DNA from: Vulcanimicrobiota bacterium
Lineage (GTDB): Bacteria; Vulcanimicrobiota; Vulcanimicrobiia; Eremiobacterales; Eremiobacteraceae
DNA: 62,690 nt
Reading direction: 5' to 3'
NCBI GenBank assembly: GCA_013290125.1
Contig: JABCYQ010000016.1
Span: 1-62,690, forward strand
Below the pieces are notes generated by a model. The model was given only the letters and a program-made list of their open reading frames with translations, was not told the DNA's origin and made no database searches. The position numbers and the translations under genes were made by a program. Below, piece after piece: positions 8,863 through 17,207 of this stretch (positions within the stretch are counted from its first letter, which is position 1; every line of letters starts with the position of its first letter).

Positions 8863-10998
8863 ATGCAGCGAGATTTTCGATTCGGCGTGGCGACGGCCGA
8901 CCATCAGTGCGAGGCGTACAACGGCCGTGACGATATCCGCGATGTCTGGGAGCGCGTTCGCGGCCTGACCCCGCGCGGTACGGCCACCGACTTCTGGAAC
9001 CGCTATCGCGAGGATGTGGATCTCGCCAAAGGCCTCGGTTGCCGCGCGTTCCGGTTCTCGCTCTCATGGGCTCGACTCGAACCCGAAGCGGGCGTCTGGG
9101 ATGAGACCGCGTTCGCGCACTATCGCGACGTCTTGCAATACATGCGCGACGCCGGAATGGCAACAGTCGTCACGCTCCATCACAATACGTGGCCGCTGCA
9201 CGTCCAAGCCGCAGGCGACGGCGCCGGCATGCTCGACGAGCGATTCCCGGAGAGAATGCGCGCGTACGCAGAGCAGGTCGCCGTCCGGCTCGGCGATCTC
9301 ATCGACTACTACGTCACGCTCAACGAACCGAATCAGCTCGTCTACGGCTACATCAAAGGTTTTTGGATGCGCTCGTATCCCGTGCCGCCCGGTTTGGAGC
9401 CGTATGCCACAGGCGAACAGCAGATGGACGCGGTTCTGCATCTTATCCCCAATCTGTTCCGCGCTCACGCCCAGGCGCGTCAGGCGATCCGGTCAATTCA
9501 CCCGGAGGCGAAAGTCGGCTCGAACCCGTTGGTGTTGGGCTTGCCGCGCTGGCTGCAGCGGTTGATCGACAGCAACGCGACGCATCTCAGATCGCCCGAG
9601 CAGGCTATTCGCCAGGCTGCGCGACTCTCGCAGCACAAGATCGTAGATTCGGGCTTGGTGGACGTCTCGATCGCGCAGCTCGCGATGACGCAGCAGCGGA
9701 TGAGTCACGTGTTGTTCTCAGAACCGTACGCGATCGCCAAGCCGGCCCTGTTGCGCTCGGCATCGCTCGCAGTCCCGTCAGCACTGCAATCGTGGCCGAT
9801 TCGCGTGGGAGTGATAGCGGACGCGCCTCCGGCAGCGCGCGTCGGCGGTGTGTTCACCGCCGCGCAAGTCGAATACTATCCTGACATCACCTCCGCGGTC
9901 GATGCGCTGCGAAAAGGCTTGATAGACCTCATCTTCGACACCGACATCGTACTGCAGCAATACGCGACGACCGGATTTCAATTGACGCCGCTTCCGGGTC
10001 AAAGCTGGCCGATGTCTGTTGCAGTCGCGCTCGGCAGCCGTTCGCTACTCGATGCAGTGGACCGTGCGCTGCGCGCATTCAAGGAGCGCTACCCGGCTCT
10101 GCCGCGCGATCACAACCGAAAGACGATCGCCGACATCGGAAAGGACGAGCAGTCGCACGGGCGCACGGGCGACGTTCCCGACCTCGACCCTTCGCTTCGC
10201 GCCATCCGCAAACGCGGCGTATTGCGGGTGGGCATTCATCCCAGCGTGGAGGGGATGTGCATGCCGGACGGCACGGGCGGGTACTTTGGGCTAGAGCCGG
10301 ACCTGGCGCGTGCAATCGCGGATGGGATTCTCGGACCGGGCGCGCAGATATCGTTCGTGCCTCTCAGCGGCGACAACCGCTGGAAGTCCACCCGGTCTTC
10401 CATCTTGAGCATCTTCGACGACGTGCGCAAAACGGTCGGCATGTTCGGCACGCTTGTCGGAACGAATTGGTGGAACCTCGGGATGGCGGGGAGGCTGCCG
10501 TCGTTCCTGTGCCCGCCGGAGTGCATAGGTGCGCTCGACTTCGTCGGCATCGACTACTACTGGGGTATTTCATCCATTTGGCCAGGAGAATTGCACCGGC
10601 TCACGGCGGCTGCGGAATGCCACTACGCGATGGCGCCGGTTTGGCCCGGTGTGCTCGACGGTATTTTGCGCGAAGCCGAGGAGCAATTTCCGGGCAAGCC
10701 TATCATCATCATCGAGAATGGTTGCGTGACCGCGACCGACGGATTCACGCGCGCGAATTATCTGAAGGCTCATATCGGACAAGTGGAACGGGCGCTGAAG
10801 CGAGGCTCGCCAATCGACGCCTACCTTTGCTGGAGCATCACGTCGAACCGGGAATGGGGTCTGCCCTTCGACGATAACAGCGATTTCGGATTGTACCACA
10901 TCGATCTCGATCACGATGCGGCGCTGCAACGCATCCCTACCGAGGCGAGCGAGCTCTACGCCGATTTGATCCGCGCGCACTCCGAACTAGCGACGTAG
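8863..10998 (+). CDS. Family 1 glycoside hydrolase with an inserted, apparently circularly permuted family-3 solute-binding domain
   Basis: The 711-residue protein is a GH1 enzyme split in two. Residues 1-about 230 carry the first barrel half (FGVATADHQCEA, FRFSLSWARLEP, TLNEPN with acid/base E155). Residues about 515-711 carry the second half (DFVGIDYYWG, IIIIENG with nucleophile E618, then the SITSNREWG end). Between them lie about 285 residues that read as an SBP_bac_3 binding domain in swapped order. The downstream part comes first (VDSGLVDVSIAQLAMTQQR, FSEPYA, DALRKGLIDLIFDTD; 260-410). After a hydrophilic linker (420-441) comes the normal beginning (LRAIRKRGVLRVGIHPS...YFGLEPDLARAIAD; 445-502). 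Both GH1 catalytic residues are kept. No signal peptide is visible, so it is probably cytoplasmic. Ligand-gated glycosidase activity is an inference. ATG 8863 matches the GH1 N-terminus; ATG 8809 is less likely. Confidence 0.85.
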   Translation: MQRDFRFGVATADHQCEAYNGRDDIRDVWERVRGLTPRGTATDFWNRYREDVDLAKGLGCRAFRFSLSWARLEPEAGVWDETAFAHYRDVLQYMRDAGMATVVTLHHNTWPLHVQAAGDGAGMLDERFPERMRAYAEQVAVRLGDLIDYYVTLNEPNQLVYGYIKGFWMRSYPVPPGLEPYATGEQQMDAVLHLIPNLFRAHAQARQAIRSIHPEAKVGSNPLVLGLPRWLQRLIDSNATHLRSPEQAIRQAARLSQHKIVDSGLVDVSIAQLAMTQQRMSHVLFSEPYAIAKPALLRSASLAVPSALQSWPIRVGVIADAPPAARVGGVFTAAQVEYYPDITSAVDALRKGLIDLIFDTDIVLQQYATTGFQLTPLPGQSWPMSVAVALGSRSLLDAVDRALRAFKERYPALPRDHNRKTIADIGKDEQSHGRTGDVPDLDPSLRAIRKRGVLRVGIHPSVEGMCMPDGTGGYFGLEPDLARAIADGILGPGAQISFVPLSGDNRWKSTRSSILSIFDDVRKTVGMFGTLVGTNWWNLGMAGRLPSFLCPPECIGALDFVGIDYYWGISSIWPGELHRLTAAAECHYAMAPVWPGVLDGILREAEEQFPGKPIIIIENGCVTATDGFTRANYLKAHIGQVERALKRGSPIDAYLCWSITSNREWGLPFDDNSDFGLYHIDLDHDAALQRIPTEASELYADLIRAHSELAT

Positions 10999-11130
10999 AA
11001 GCGAGTACCGATAAGTCTCGGGCGCCTATGGAGTCCTGGGATGTATTCCGGAATCGTTGTTGAACTGCGCCGCGAGATTTCGCGTTCCGGAGATCGTGCC
11101 GGACAAAAAGCAAAGCAAGGAGCGCAACCC

Positions 11131-11763
11131 GTGCAACAAATCGTCCTCACACAAATGGAAGCGGCGACGAGCAGCCGCAATCTTCTTGAGCACTCGTTCT
11201 ACAAGCGCTGGCTCGTGGGCGACCTGACGAAGAGCGAACTGGCGGACTACGCAGCGCAGTACTATCACGTCGTCGCAGCACTGCCGAGATGGTTGGAAAC
11301 AGCCGCCGCACAGCAGCCGGCATATCGCGAAACGTTGCTCGCCCATGCTGCCGAAGAATCGGCCCACGTGCGCCTGTGGGAGCGGTTCGCAGGGGCCTGC
11401 GGAGTTTCGACCGACGCGCTGCGATCCACAAAGCCGAATGAAGCCACTGCTTCCATGCTAAGCAACTGTGACGTCGCCGCAGATGCCGGCAACGCCGCCG
11501 CTGTCGCATGGGCACTCGAGGTGCAGACGCCTGCCGTCTCCAGAGAAAAGATGAAGGGGCTCGAAAAGTTCTACGGCATCGATGCTCGCAGCGGCGGCGA
11601 GTACTTCGCTCTCCACGAGCGGCTCGACGTGGAACATGCGGCCGAGCTGGAGCGGGTGATCGCAAGCCAGGAGCCGCCATTTGGAGCGGGTGCGCCCAGT
11701 GCGGCGTTGGTGGCGGCCGACGGTCTCTGGAAGATACTGTCCTCGGTCGAGCACGCGGCCTGA
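11131..11763 (+). CDS. Heme-oxygenase-like diiron oxidase (TenA/PqqC/CADD fold)
   Basis: The 210-residue all-helical protein fits the iron-containing redox enzyme family related to PqqC and chlamydial CADD. It has HSFYKRWLVGDLTKSELADYAAQYYHVV at 21-48, a ligand helix AEESAHVRLWERF (E75, E76 and H79) and a second ligand helix RLDVEHAAELE near 170. Known relatives include CADD and NE1434, which make p-aminobenzoate at the expense of their own side chains, and various oxygenases. Which reaction applies here is unknown. I start it at GTG 11131 because AAGGAG lies 8 nt upstream; longer frames from 11041 lack a site. A short palindromic repeat follows the stop codon. The large BTAD regulator is the next gene on this strand. 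Confidence 0.72.
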   Translation: MQQIVLTQMEAATSSRNLLEHSFYKRWLVGDLTKSELADYAAQYYHVVAALPRWLETAAAQQPAYRETLLAHAAEESAHVRLWERFAGACGVSTDALRSTKPNEATASMLSNCDVAADAGNAAAVAWALEVQTPAVSREKMKGLEKFYGIDARSGGEYFALHERLDVEHAAELERVIASQEPPFGAGAPSAALVAADGLWKILSSVEHAA

Positions 11764-11783
11764 GCGAGGGCCCCTTGCGAAGC

Positions 11784-11805
11784 GGGCCGACATAAAGTCG
11801 GCCCC
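11784..11805. repeat. Palindrome of the GGGCCGAC...GTCGGCCC family
   Basis: This inverted repeat, GGGCCGACATAAAGTCGGCCCC, lies 20 nt after the diiron oxidase stop. It is one of about ten related copies in the window and could act as a transcription terminator hairpin. Confidence 0.75.
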
Positions 11806-11982
11806 TGCAGAAAGAACGCTAGCCGGTCGCGAACTATCGCGCCCGGCTCTCGAATGGTGCGCCGACTGATGGCCTAAGACCACGGCAAAGCCTGGGGCAA
11901 TTTCCATCTTGTGATAGTTTCTTGGCAAGGACTTCCCAAGACCGTACAGGCTCGCTCCGCGGTGTGACAGAAATTCCGGAAC

Positions 11983-14900
11983 GTGTTCGTCCACCGTCTC
12001 AAATTACGGCCACCGCAAGTTCTTGCGACGTGGCTCGAACGGCCACATCTCGAAAAGCGCCTGCATTCGGCTGTTCGAGTTGTGTCGCTCGCAGCGGGTC
12101 CAGGATACGGCAAGACCGTGCTCGCCGCACGGCTATTCGGCGAGTGGACGGGCAAGCGGCTCTGGTACGGCTTAGATGCGACCGATCGCGATCTCTCGGT
12201 CTTCGCCGCACACATGAATGCCGGCATCAAATCATTCGACGTCGAACCGCCGAAGTTCGACGCATCGGCGGCGAACACACTTGGCTCGCCCAAAGAAGTG
12301 GGAACGCGATTCGCCGAGTGCCTCGCGGAAACGGCGCACACGACGCTGTTCGTCTTCGACGACGTCCACCAACTTGAAGGCGGGCGCGCGCTCGGCGCGC
12401 TCGCGGAATTCGTCGAGCGATGCTGCAAGCTCGGCGCGTCGTTCATTCTTTGCGGTCGGACTATCCCGATCTCGCTTCACAACGTCGCGGCGTCGGCACA
12501 GCTGGTCGCGATCGGCGCCGGAGACCTCGCATTCAGCCAGACCGAGACGGATACGTTTTTGAAGCGTGCGCGCGGAGAATCCGAACGGCCGAACGGCATC
12601 CATCATCTCGCAGAACGCGCCGAAGGGTGGGCAGCCGGCCTGGCGCTCATCGCATCGAACAGGTCGACGGGCGAGGCCGATCCCAAGCGCGACGCACTGA
12701 CCGCGCGCGATGACGACGCTCGGCAGTATCTCTTCGATTACCTCGCCGCAGAAGTGCTCGACAGCCTTAGCGAACGCGAACGACGGTTTCTCGAAGAGAC
12801 GTCCATCCTCGACCAGCTCGAAACTGCCTTGTGCGACGCGATCCGCGACGCCGACGATTCTCGCGCGCTGCTCGAGTCGTTCACGCGGCGCGGACTTTTC
12901 GTGACGCGCCAGTCGGACGATGCGTACAACTACCATCAATTGTTCCGCGACTTTCTAAGGCACACCCTGACGCGCTCGCATCAATCCGATGCCGTGGCGC
13001 AACTGCATCGCAGGGCGGCGGCATTCCTGACCGCGCGCGGCGACGCGCCACTCGCGATCGAGCACCAACTCGATGCGGGCGACGACGCCGACGCCGCGGC
13101 CGCGCTTGAAGGCGCGGCGTTCAAATTATTGCGCGCCGGGCTCGTCACGTCTGTGAATGGTCTCATGCGACGGCTCGGGACCGCGCGCATCGAAGCGAGC
13201 CCGACTCTTTTGGCAGCGCTCGGCCATGTGCAGCGCGATCGCGGGGAGTGGGATGCCGCGCTCTCGTCGCTCGAGCGCTCGATGTCTGCGGCGCGCGCCT
13301 CGAAAGCATACGATATCCTGGCGGAGGCGGTGCGCATCTCCGCTCCGATCCTCGCATCGCGCGGCGAGTTCGACCGGCTGCGGACGATGCTCGACGAAGC
13401 GCTCTCACCTGGATTCGAACTGCCTGAAACGAGCCTCACCTCGTTGCGCATGACCAGGGCCGCGGTAGACGTCGAAACTGACCGGCTGGATGACGCGCTC
13501 GCCATGTATCGCGAGATCACGCCGACACTCGTCGCTCGCGGCGACCTGGCCGCACACGGACAGGTGCTGCACAATACCGCGGTGGCGCATCTGCGCCGCG
13601 GCGACGTTTATGCCGGCCTCTCCATGTACGAGCGAGCGCTCAAATTGAAGGAATCCGCCGGCCAACGCGTCTCGATGCTCACGACGCTCGGCGACCTAGT
13701 CTACGTCAAGACGTTGCTCGGCGACGTGGACGAAGCGCAACGCCTCGTCGAACCGCTAATATCGCAGGCCAAAGATTTGGGCGCGACCGCCATCGTAGCG
13801 CGGGGGCTCGAACAGCGCGGCGTGCATTGTCTGCTGCACGGCGACATCGGCGGCGCACTTGAAGCCTTCCGCTCGGCTGAGGCAGTATGCGATCCGGGCG
13901 ACATGCTCGTGTTGCCCGACATCGAACACGGATTGGCCCAATGCGCGCTACGTGCCGGCCAGATCGCGGATGCCGACACGCTGTGCGCGCGCGCGATCGC
14001 CGTCTTTCGCGGCGCGGGGCGCCGGCAGCAAGTCGCACCGATATTGCTCACGCGCGCTCTATGCGCGCTCGCGAGCGGCGATGTGTCGCTCGCGACAAGG
14101 CTCGCGCGCGAAGCTCTCGCGGCATCGGCCGACGGTCCAAACGCGCTGTTCAATGCGAGCGTTTGCCTCGATGCCGCTTCGGTGCTGATGCGCTGCGCTC
14201 CGGAGATGCCGGCGGCCGATGCCGCGGACTGCGACCGAGACGCATCGCAAGCGGTGACAACGGCCGTGGCGATCGTCCACCAGCGCGACTACCGCTTCTT
14301 GCTGCGCACGAAAGCCGCCGCCTTCGAGCAGCTCTTGCCGCACATGCGGCGCTGGCGCGTCGGCTCGGGATTGATCCCCGACATCAAGAGCGACGCTGCC
14401 GCGGTGCCGCTACGGATTGAGATGCTCGGTCAGTTGCGTGTACTGGTCGAAGGCGAACCCGTACCGCCCGAATCTTGGAAGCGACGGCGCGCGCTGGAAA
14501 TCTTCGCCTACCTCGTCGAGTGCGCCGGCGCCGGCGTCTCTCGCGCGCGGCTCATCGACCTGTTCTGGCCCGAGAGCGATGCCGATGCCGCGCACGACAA
14601 TCTCCGGGTCACGATTACCGCGATCAGAAAAGCGGTCGGCGACATCATCAAGTATGAGTCGAACGCGTACCGCTTCGTCGCGCCTATTGGCACGACCGTG
14701 GACGTGCAAGAGTTCAACGCGCACATCGATGCGGCGCGCCAGGCCGACGGCTCGGGGAACGTCGCCGAGGCGCGGAAACGCTACCAATCAGCCGTCGACC
14801 TCTATCGCGGAGACTTCCTCGAAGGCATGCAGGAAGGCGGCTGGCAATGGCGCGAGCGAGAGCTTCTTCGCGCCGGCTGTCTGGAAGGGCTGCGCTGGCT

Positions 14901-15174
14901 TGCGGACCTTGCCCGAGAAGCCGGCGACGTCCGCGGACAGCGATTTGCAGTCGAACGGCTGTTGGAAGTCGCACCCTTCGAACTCGAGGCGGTGAAGATG
15001 CGTCTCGAGGCCCTCTGCCGCGAATCCCGCGTTGCGGAAGCTAAGCGCGACTATGAGGAGTGGCGGTCCCGCTACCGAGCGGCTGTGGGGGCAGATGCAC
15101 CCGAAATCTGGGGGGGCGCCGACGCCAAGTCAGCGGCGCAGATGTCCCAAGAATCGACGCCAGCAGCGATATAA
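11983..15174 (+). CDS. Large ATP-binding MalT-like regulator with C-terminal winged helix and BTAD (SARP-type) domain
   Basis: The 1063-residue protein opens with a STAND-type NTPase (Walker A GPGYGKT at 39-45; FVFDDVHQLEG near 125). TPR-like helical repeats fill roughly 340-780. It closes with a winged-helix DNA-binding domain (LRIEMLGQLRVLVEGEPVP from about 809, then NLRVTITAIRKAVGD) and a BTAD domain (about 910-1050, YRGDFLEGM...WRERELLRAG). Such proteins switch on target operons when a ligand or partner triggers ATP-driven assembly. The start is GTG 11983; it has no clear ribosome binding site. Two secreted proteases follow on the same strand, and sequences resembling TCGCGGTTTGT precede this gene and both proteases, so they may be its targets. 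Confidence 0.88.
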   Translation: MFVHRLKLRPPQVLATWLERPHLEKRLHSAVRVVSLAAGPGYGKTVLAARLFGEWTGKRLWYGLDATDRDLSVFAAHMNAGIKSFDVEPPKFDASAANTLGSPKEVGTRFAECLAETAHTTLFVFDDVHQLEGGRALGALAEFVERCCKLGASFILCGRTIPISLHNVAASAQLVAIGAGDLAFSQTETDTFLKRARGESERPNGIHHLAERAEGWAAGLALIASNRSTGEADPKRDALTARDDDARQYLFDYLAAEVLDSLSERERRFLEETSILDQLETALCDAIRDADDSRALLESFTRRGLFVTRQSDDAYNYHQLFRDFLRHTLTRSHQSDAVAQLHRRAAAFLTARGDAPLAIEHQLDAGDDADAAAALEGAAFKLLRAGLVTSVNGLMRRLGTARIEASPTLLAALGHVQRDRGEWDAALSSLERSMSAARASKAYDILAEAVRISAPILASRGEFDRLRTMLDEALSPGFELPETSLTSLRMTRAAVDVETDRLDDALAMYREITPTLVARGDLAAHGQVLHNTAVAHLRRGDVYAGLSMYERALKLKESAGQRVSMLTTLGDLVYVKTLLGDVDEAQRLVEPLISQAKDLGATAIVARGLEQRGVHCLLHGDIGGALEAFRSAEAVCDPGDMLVLPDIEHGLAQCALRAGQIADADTLCARAIAVFRGAGRRQQVAPILLTRALCALASGDVSLATRLAREALAASADGPNALFNASVCLDAASVLMRCAPEMPAADAADCDRDASQAVTTAVAIVHQRDYRFLLRTKAAAFEQLLPHMRRWRVGSGLIPDIKSDAAAVPLRIEMLGQLRVLVEGEPVPPESWKRRRALEIFAYLVECAGAGVSRARLIDLFWPESDADAAHDNLRVTITAIRKAVGDIIKYESNAYRFVAPIGTTVDVQEFNAHIDAARQADGSGNVAEARKRYQSAVDLYRGDFLEGMQEGGWQWRERELLRAGCLEGLRWLADLAREAGDVRGQRFAVERLLEVAPFELEAVKMRLEALCRESRVAEAKRDYEEWRSRYRAAVGADAPEIWGGADAKSAAQMSQESTPAAI

Positions 15175-15242
15175 AACGGCAACTCTTGTTCGCGGTTTGT
15201 CACAGTTCCGGGTATATGATGGGCACGCCAGGAGGACGATTG

Positions 15243-16916
15243 ATGAACCACCGCTTCGCAGTCGCGTCCGTGATCGCCGCATGCTCGCTTTTCTGGGGCA
15301 CGTCTGCATTGGCCCTCGCCGGTGACGGCGTTGCGGCGTCCGTGCCTATGTTCGAACAGGTCGCGACGCTCGTCGGGCCTGCTTCGCCGACGCGGCAGAT
15401 CCATTTGGTGGTCTTTCTCGCATATCCAAACCAGTCCGCCGTCGACAACTTCACGCAGTCGGTGAACAATCCGGGATCGCCGATGTACGGCGCGTTTCTG
15501 ACGCCGCACCAGTTCAATGCACAGTTCGCGCCGTCAGGGAGCACCTACTCGACAGTCGAGTACCTGGTCACCGGCGCTGGCATGAAGGTCGTGCAGTCGT
15601 ACGCCAACCACAAGGTGATCGACGTCGTCGCAACGGTTGCGCAGGCGGATGCATTTTTCAACACGGTCATCGACGAGTACAGTTATCAGAACGTCGCGTA
15701 CTACGCGAACTCCGTTCCCGCGCTCGTGCCCAGGGCTCTGCATGGCGTGGTCATGGCGGTGAGCGGCTTCAATAATTTCGCGCATAAATTCGCGACCCCG
15801 CTAGCGTCATTGCCGGGGCCGAGCGGATTCGGACCGCTCGACATCCAGACAGCGTACAACGAACCGATCCACGTCAACCGCGCGGTCAACGGCGCCGGCG
15901 CTACGCTCGCGGTCGAGACAGTGTACGACTATATGGACTCCGACCTCACCGGCTATTGGAGCGCCTTTGGCGTGCAGCACCCCGGTTTCGTGGAACGCGT
16001 TATAGTCGGCGACCCGGTGAATCAAGGTCTTCCGGCGCCCGGACAGAGCGATGAGACCACGTTGGACGTGCAGCAGACCACGAGCAACGCGCCCGGCGCG
16101 AACGCGCTCATATATGAAGGCGCGGATCCGCTCAACTCGACGTTTGACGACATCTACGAGCAGACCGTGGTCGATCCGCGCATCGACGTCGTGACCACGT
16201 CGTGGGGATCATGCGAAGCCGGTGCCGACGCAAATGAAGTCGCGGCGGATAACGATCTGTTCGAGCAAGGCGCCGCAGAAGGTCAGACCAGGTTCGCCGC
16301 GTCCGGCGATAACGGGTCTAAGGATTGCGGAACGAACAACCCACCGGACGGCCTGCCCGGCCAACCGAATCCGATCAACGTCGATTTCCCAGCGAGCTCT
16401 CCTTGGATCGGCGCATCCGGCGGCACCACCCTCGTACTCAACTCGAATCGAACGATCCACTCCGAAATCGCGTGGTCGGGAAGCGGCGGCGGCGTGTCGG
16501 GTTTCTTCGCGTTGCCCCCATATCAATCGGTCGTCCCGACGCTGGCCAATCCGAACTATCGAAACGTGCCGGACGTCGCGCTGGACGCGGATCCCAATAC
16601 TCCGTACGCGCTATTCTACTTTGGATCGTGGGCTCTATCCGTGGGCGGTACGAGCGCAGTCGCGCCGAATATGGCAGCGCTGTATTCGCAGATCGACGGC
16701 TATTACGGACGGAGACTCGGCCTCGCCCAGACCGGGCTCTACTACGGCTTCGTCCGCCAGACATACCCTGGTCGGACCTGGCACGACATCGTCAGCGGAA
16801 CCAACGGCGACTTCTCCGCGCACGCGGGCTATGACAATGTGACCGGTGTCGGGTCGCTCAATGGCAACGCCTACATGCAGCAGGTTCCGCGAACGCGCCA
16901 CAAGACGCCGCTGTAA
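15243..16916 (+). CDS. Secreted S53 family serine-carboxyl protease (sedolisin), copy 1
   Basis: The 557-residue pre-pro-enzyme has a signal peptide (about 1-25, ending near SALALAG), a Pro-kumamolisin activation domain (about 35-195) and an S53 catalytic domain. The Glu/Asp pair is E271 and D275 (DETTLDVQQ), and the nucleophile is S471 in GGTSAVAP. The C-terminal calcium loop is HDIVSGTNGDF...GYDNVTGVGS. Sedolisins work in acid, which suits growth in acidic soil. I chose ATG 15243 because GGAGGACG lies just upstream and the signal peptide starts there; longer frames extend back into the regulator. It lies 68 bp after the BTAD regulator stop and is the first of two sedolisins. Confidence 0.93.
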   Translation: MNHRFAVASVIAACSLFWGTSALALAGDGVAASVPMFEQVATLVGPASPTRQIHLVVFLAYPNQSAVDNFTQSVNNPGSPMYGAFLTPHQFNAQFAPSGSTYSTVEYLVTGAGMKVVQSYANHKVIDVVATVAQADAFFNTVIDEYSYQNVAYYANSVPALVPRALHGVVMAVSGFNNFAHKFATPLASLPGPSGFGPLDIQTAYNEPIHVNRAVNGAGATLAVETVYDYMDSDLTGYWSAFGVQHPGFVERVIVGDPVNQGLPAPGQSDETTLDVQQTTSNAPGANALIYEGADPLNSTFDDIYEQTVVDPRIDVVTTSWGSCEAGADANEVAADNDLFEQGAAEGQTRFAASGDNGSKDCGTNNPPDGLPGQPNPINVDFPASSPWIGASGGTTLVLNSNRTIHSEIAWSGSGGGVSGFFALPPYQSVVPTLANPNYRNVPDVALDADPNTPYALFYFGSWALSVGGTSAVAPNMAALYSQIDGYYGRRLGLAQTGLYYGFVRQTYPGRTWHDIVSGTNGDFSAHAGYDNVTGVGSLNGNAYMQQVPRTRHKTPL

Positions 16917-16934
16917 GAAGATTGAGTCGGCCGA

Positions 16935-17069
16935 ATGACCTCGTGCGCCCGCTGTAGTCGGACGGATGCGCCGCTCATTCGTGTCGACGATAAGATCCTA
17001 TGTCTGGACTGCGCGCGTATACTGGGCAAATTGCCGCCCTCCGATCCACACGAGAAACAAATCGAATAG
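16935..17069 (+). CDS. 44-residue CxxC...CxxC mini-protein
   Basis: The short frame starts at ATG 16935 and ends at TAG 17067-17069. It has CARC at residues 4-7 and CLDC at 23-26, so it could form a small zinc ribbon (two Cys pairs 15 residues apart), followed by a Pro/Glu/Lys tail. No good ribosome binding site precedes it (GAGTCGGCCGA). It lies 18 nt after the first sedolisin stop and could be translated from the same transcript. No family is recognised. It is included because four Cys in two CxxC pairs are unlikely by chance in a frame this short. Confidence 0.5.
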   Translation: MTSCARCSRTDAPLIRVDDKILCLDCARILGKLPPSDPHEKQIE

Positions 17070-17207
17070 CAACACGTTTTTAGCTCGTTGCTGAACTGTT
17101 CGCGGGTTGTAACCCTCGGAGTGTTATGGTACGGATGCCGGCGAGCCACGGTGTGCCGGTACTGTATGCCATGCCGGCCTAGCCGGTCCGTAAGGAGTAC
17201 GAACCCG

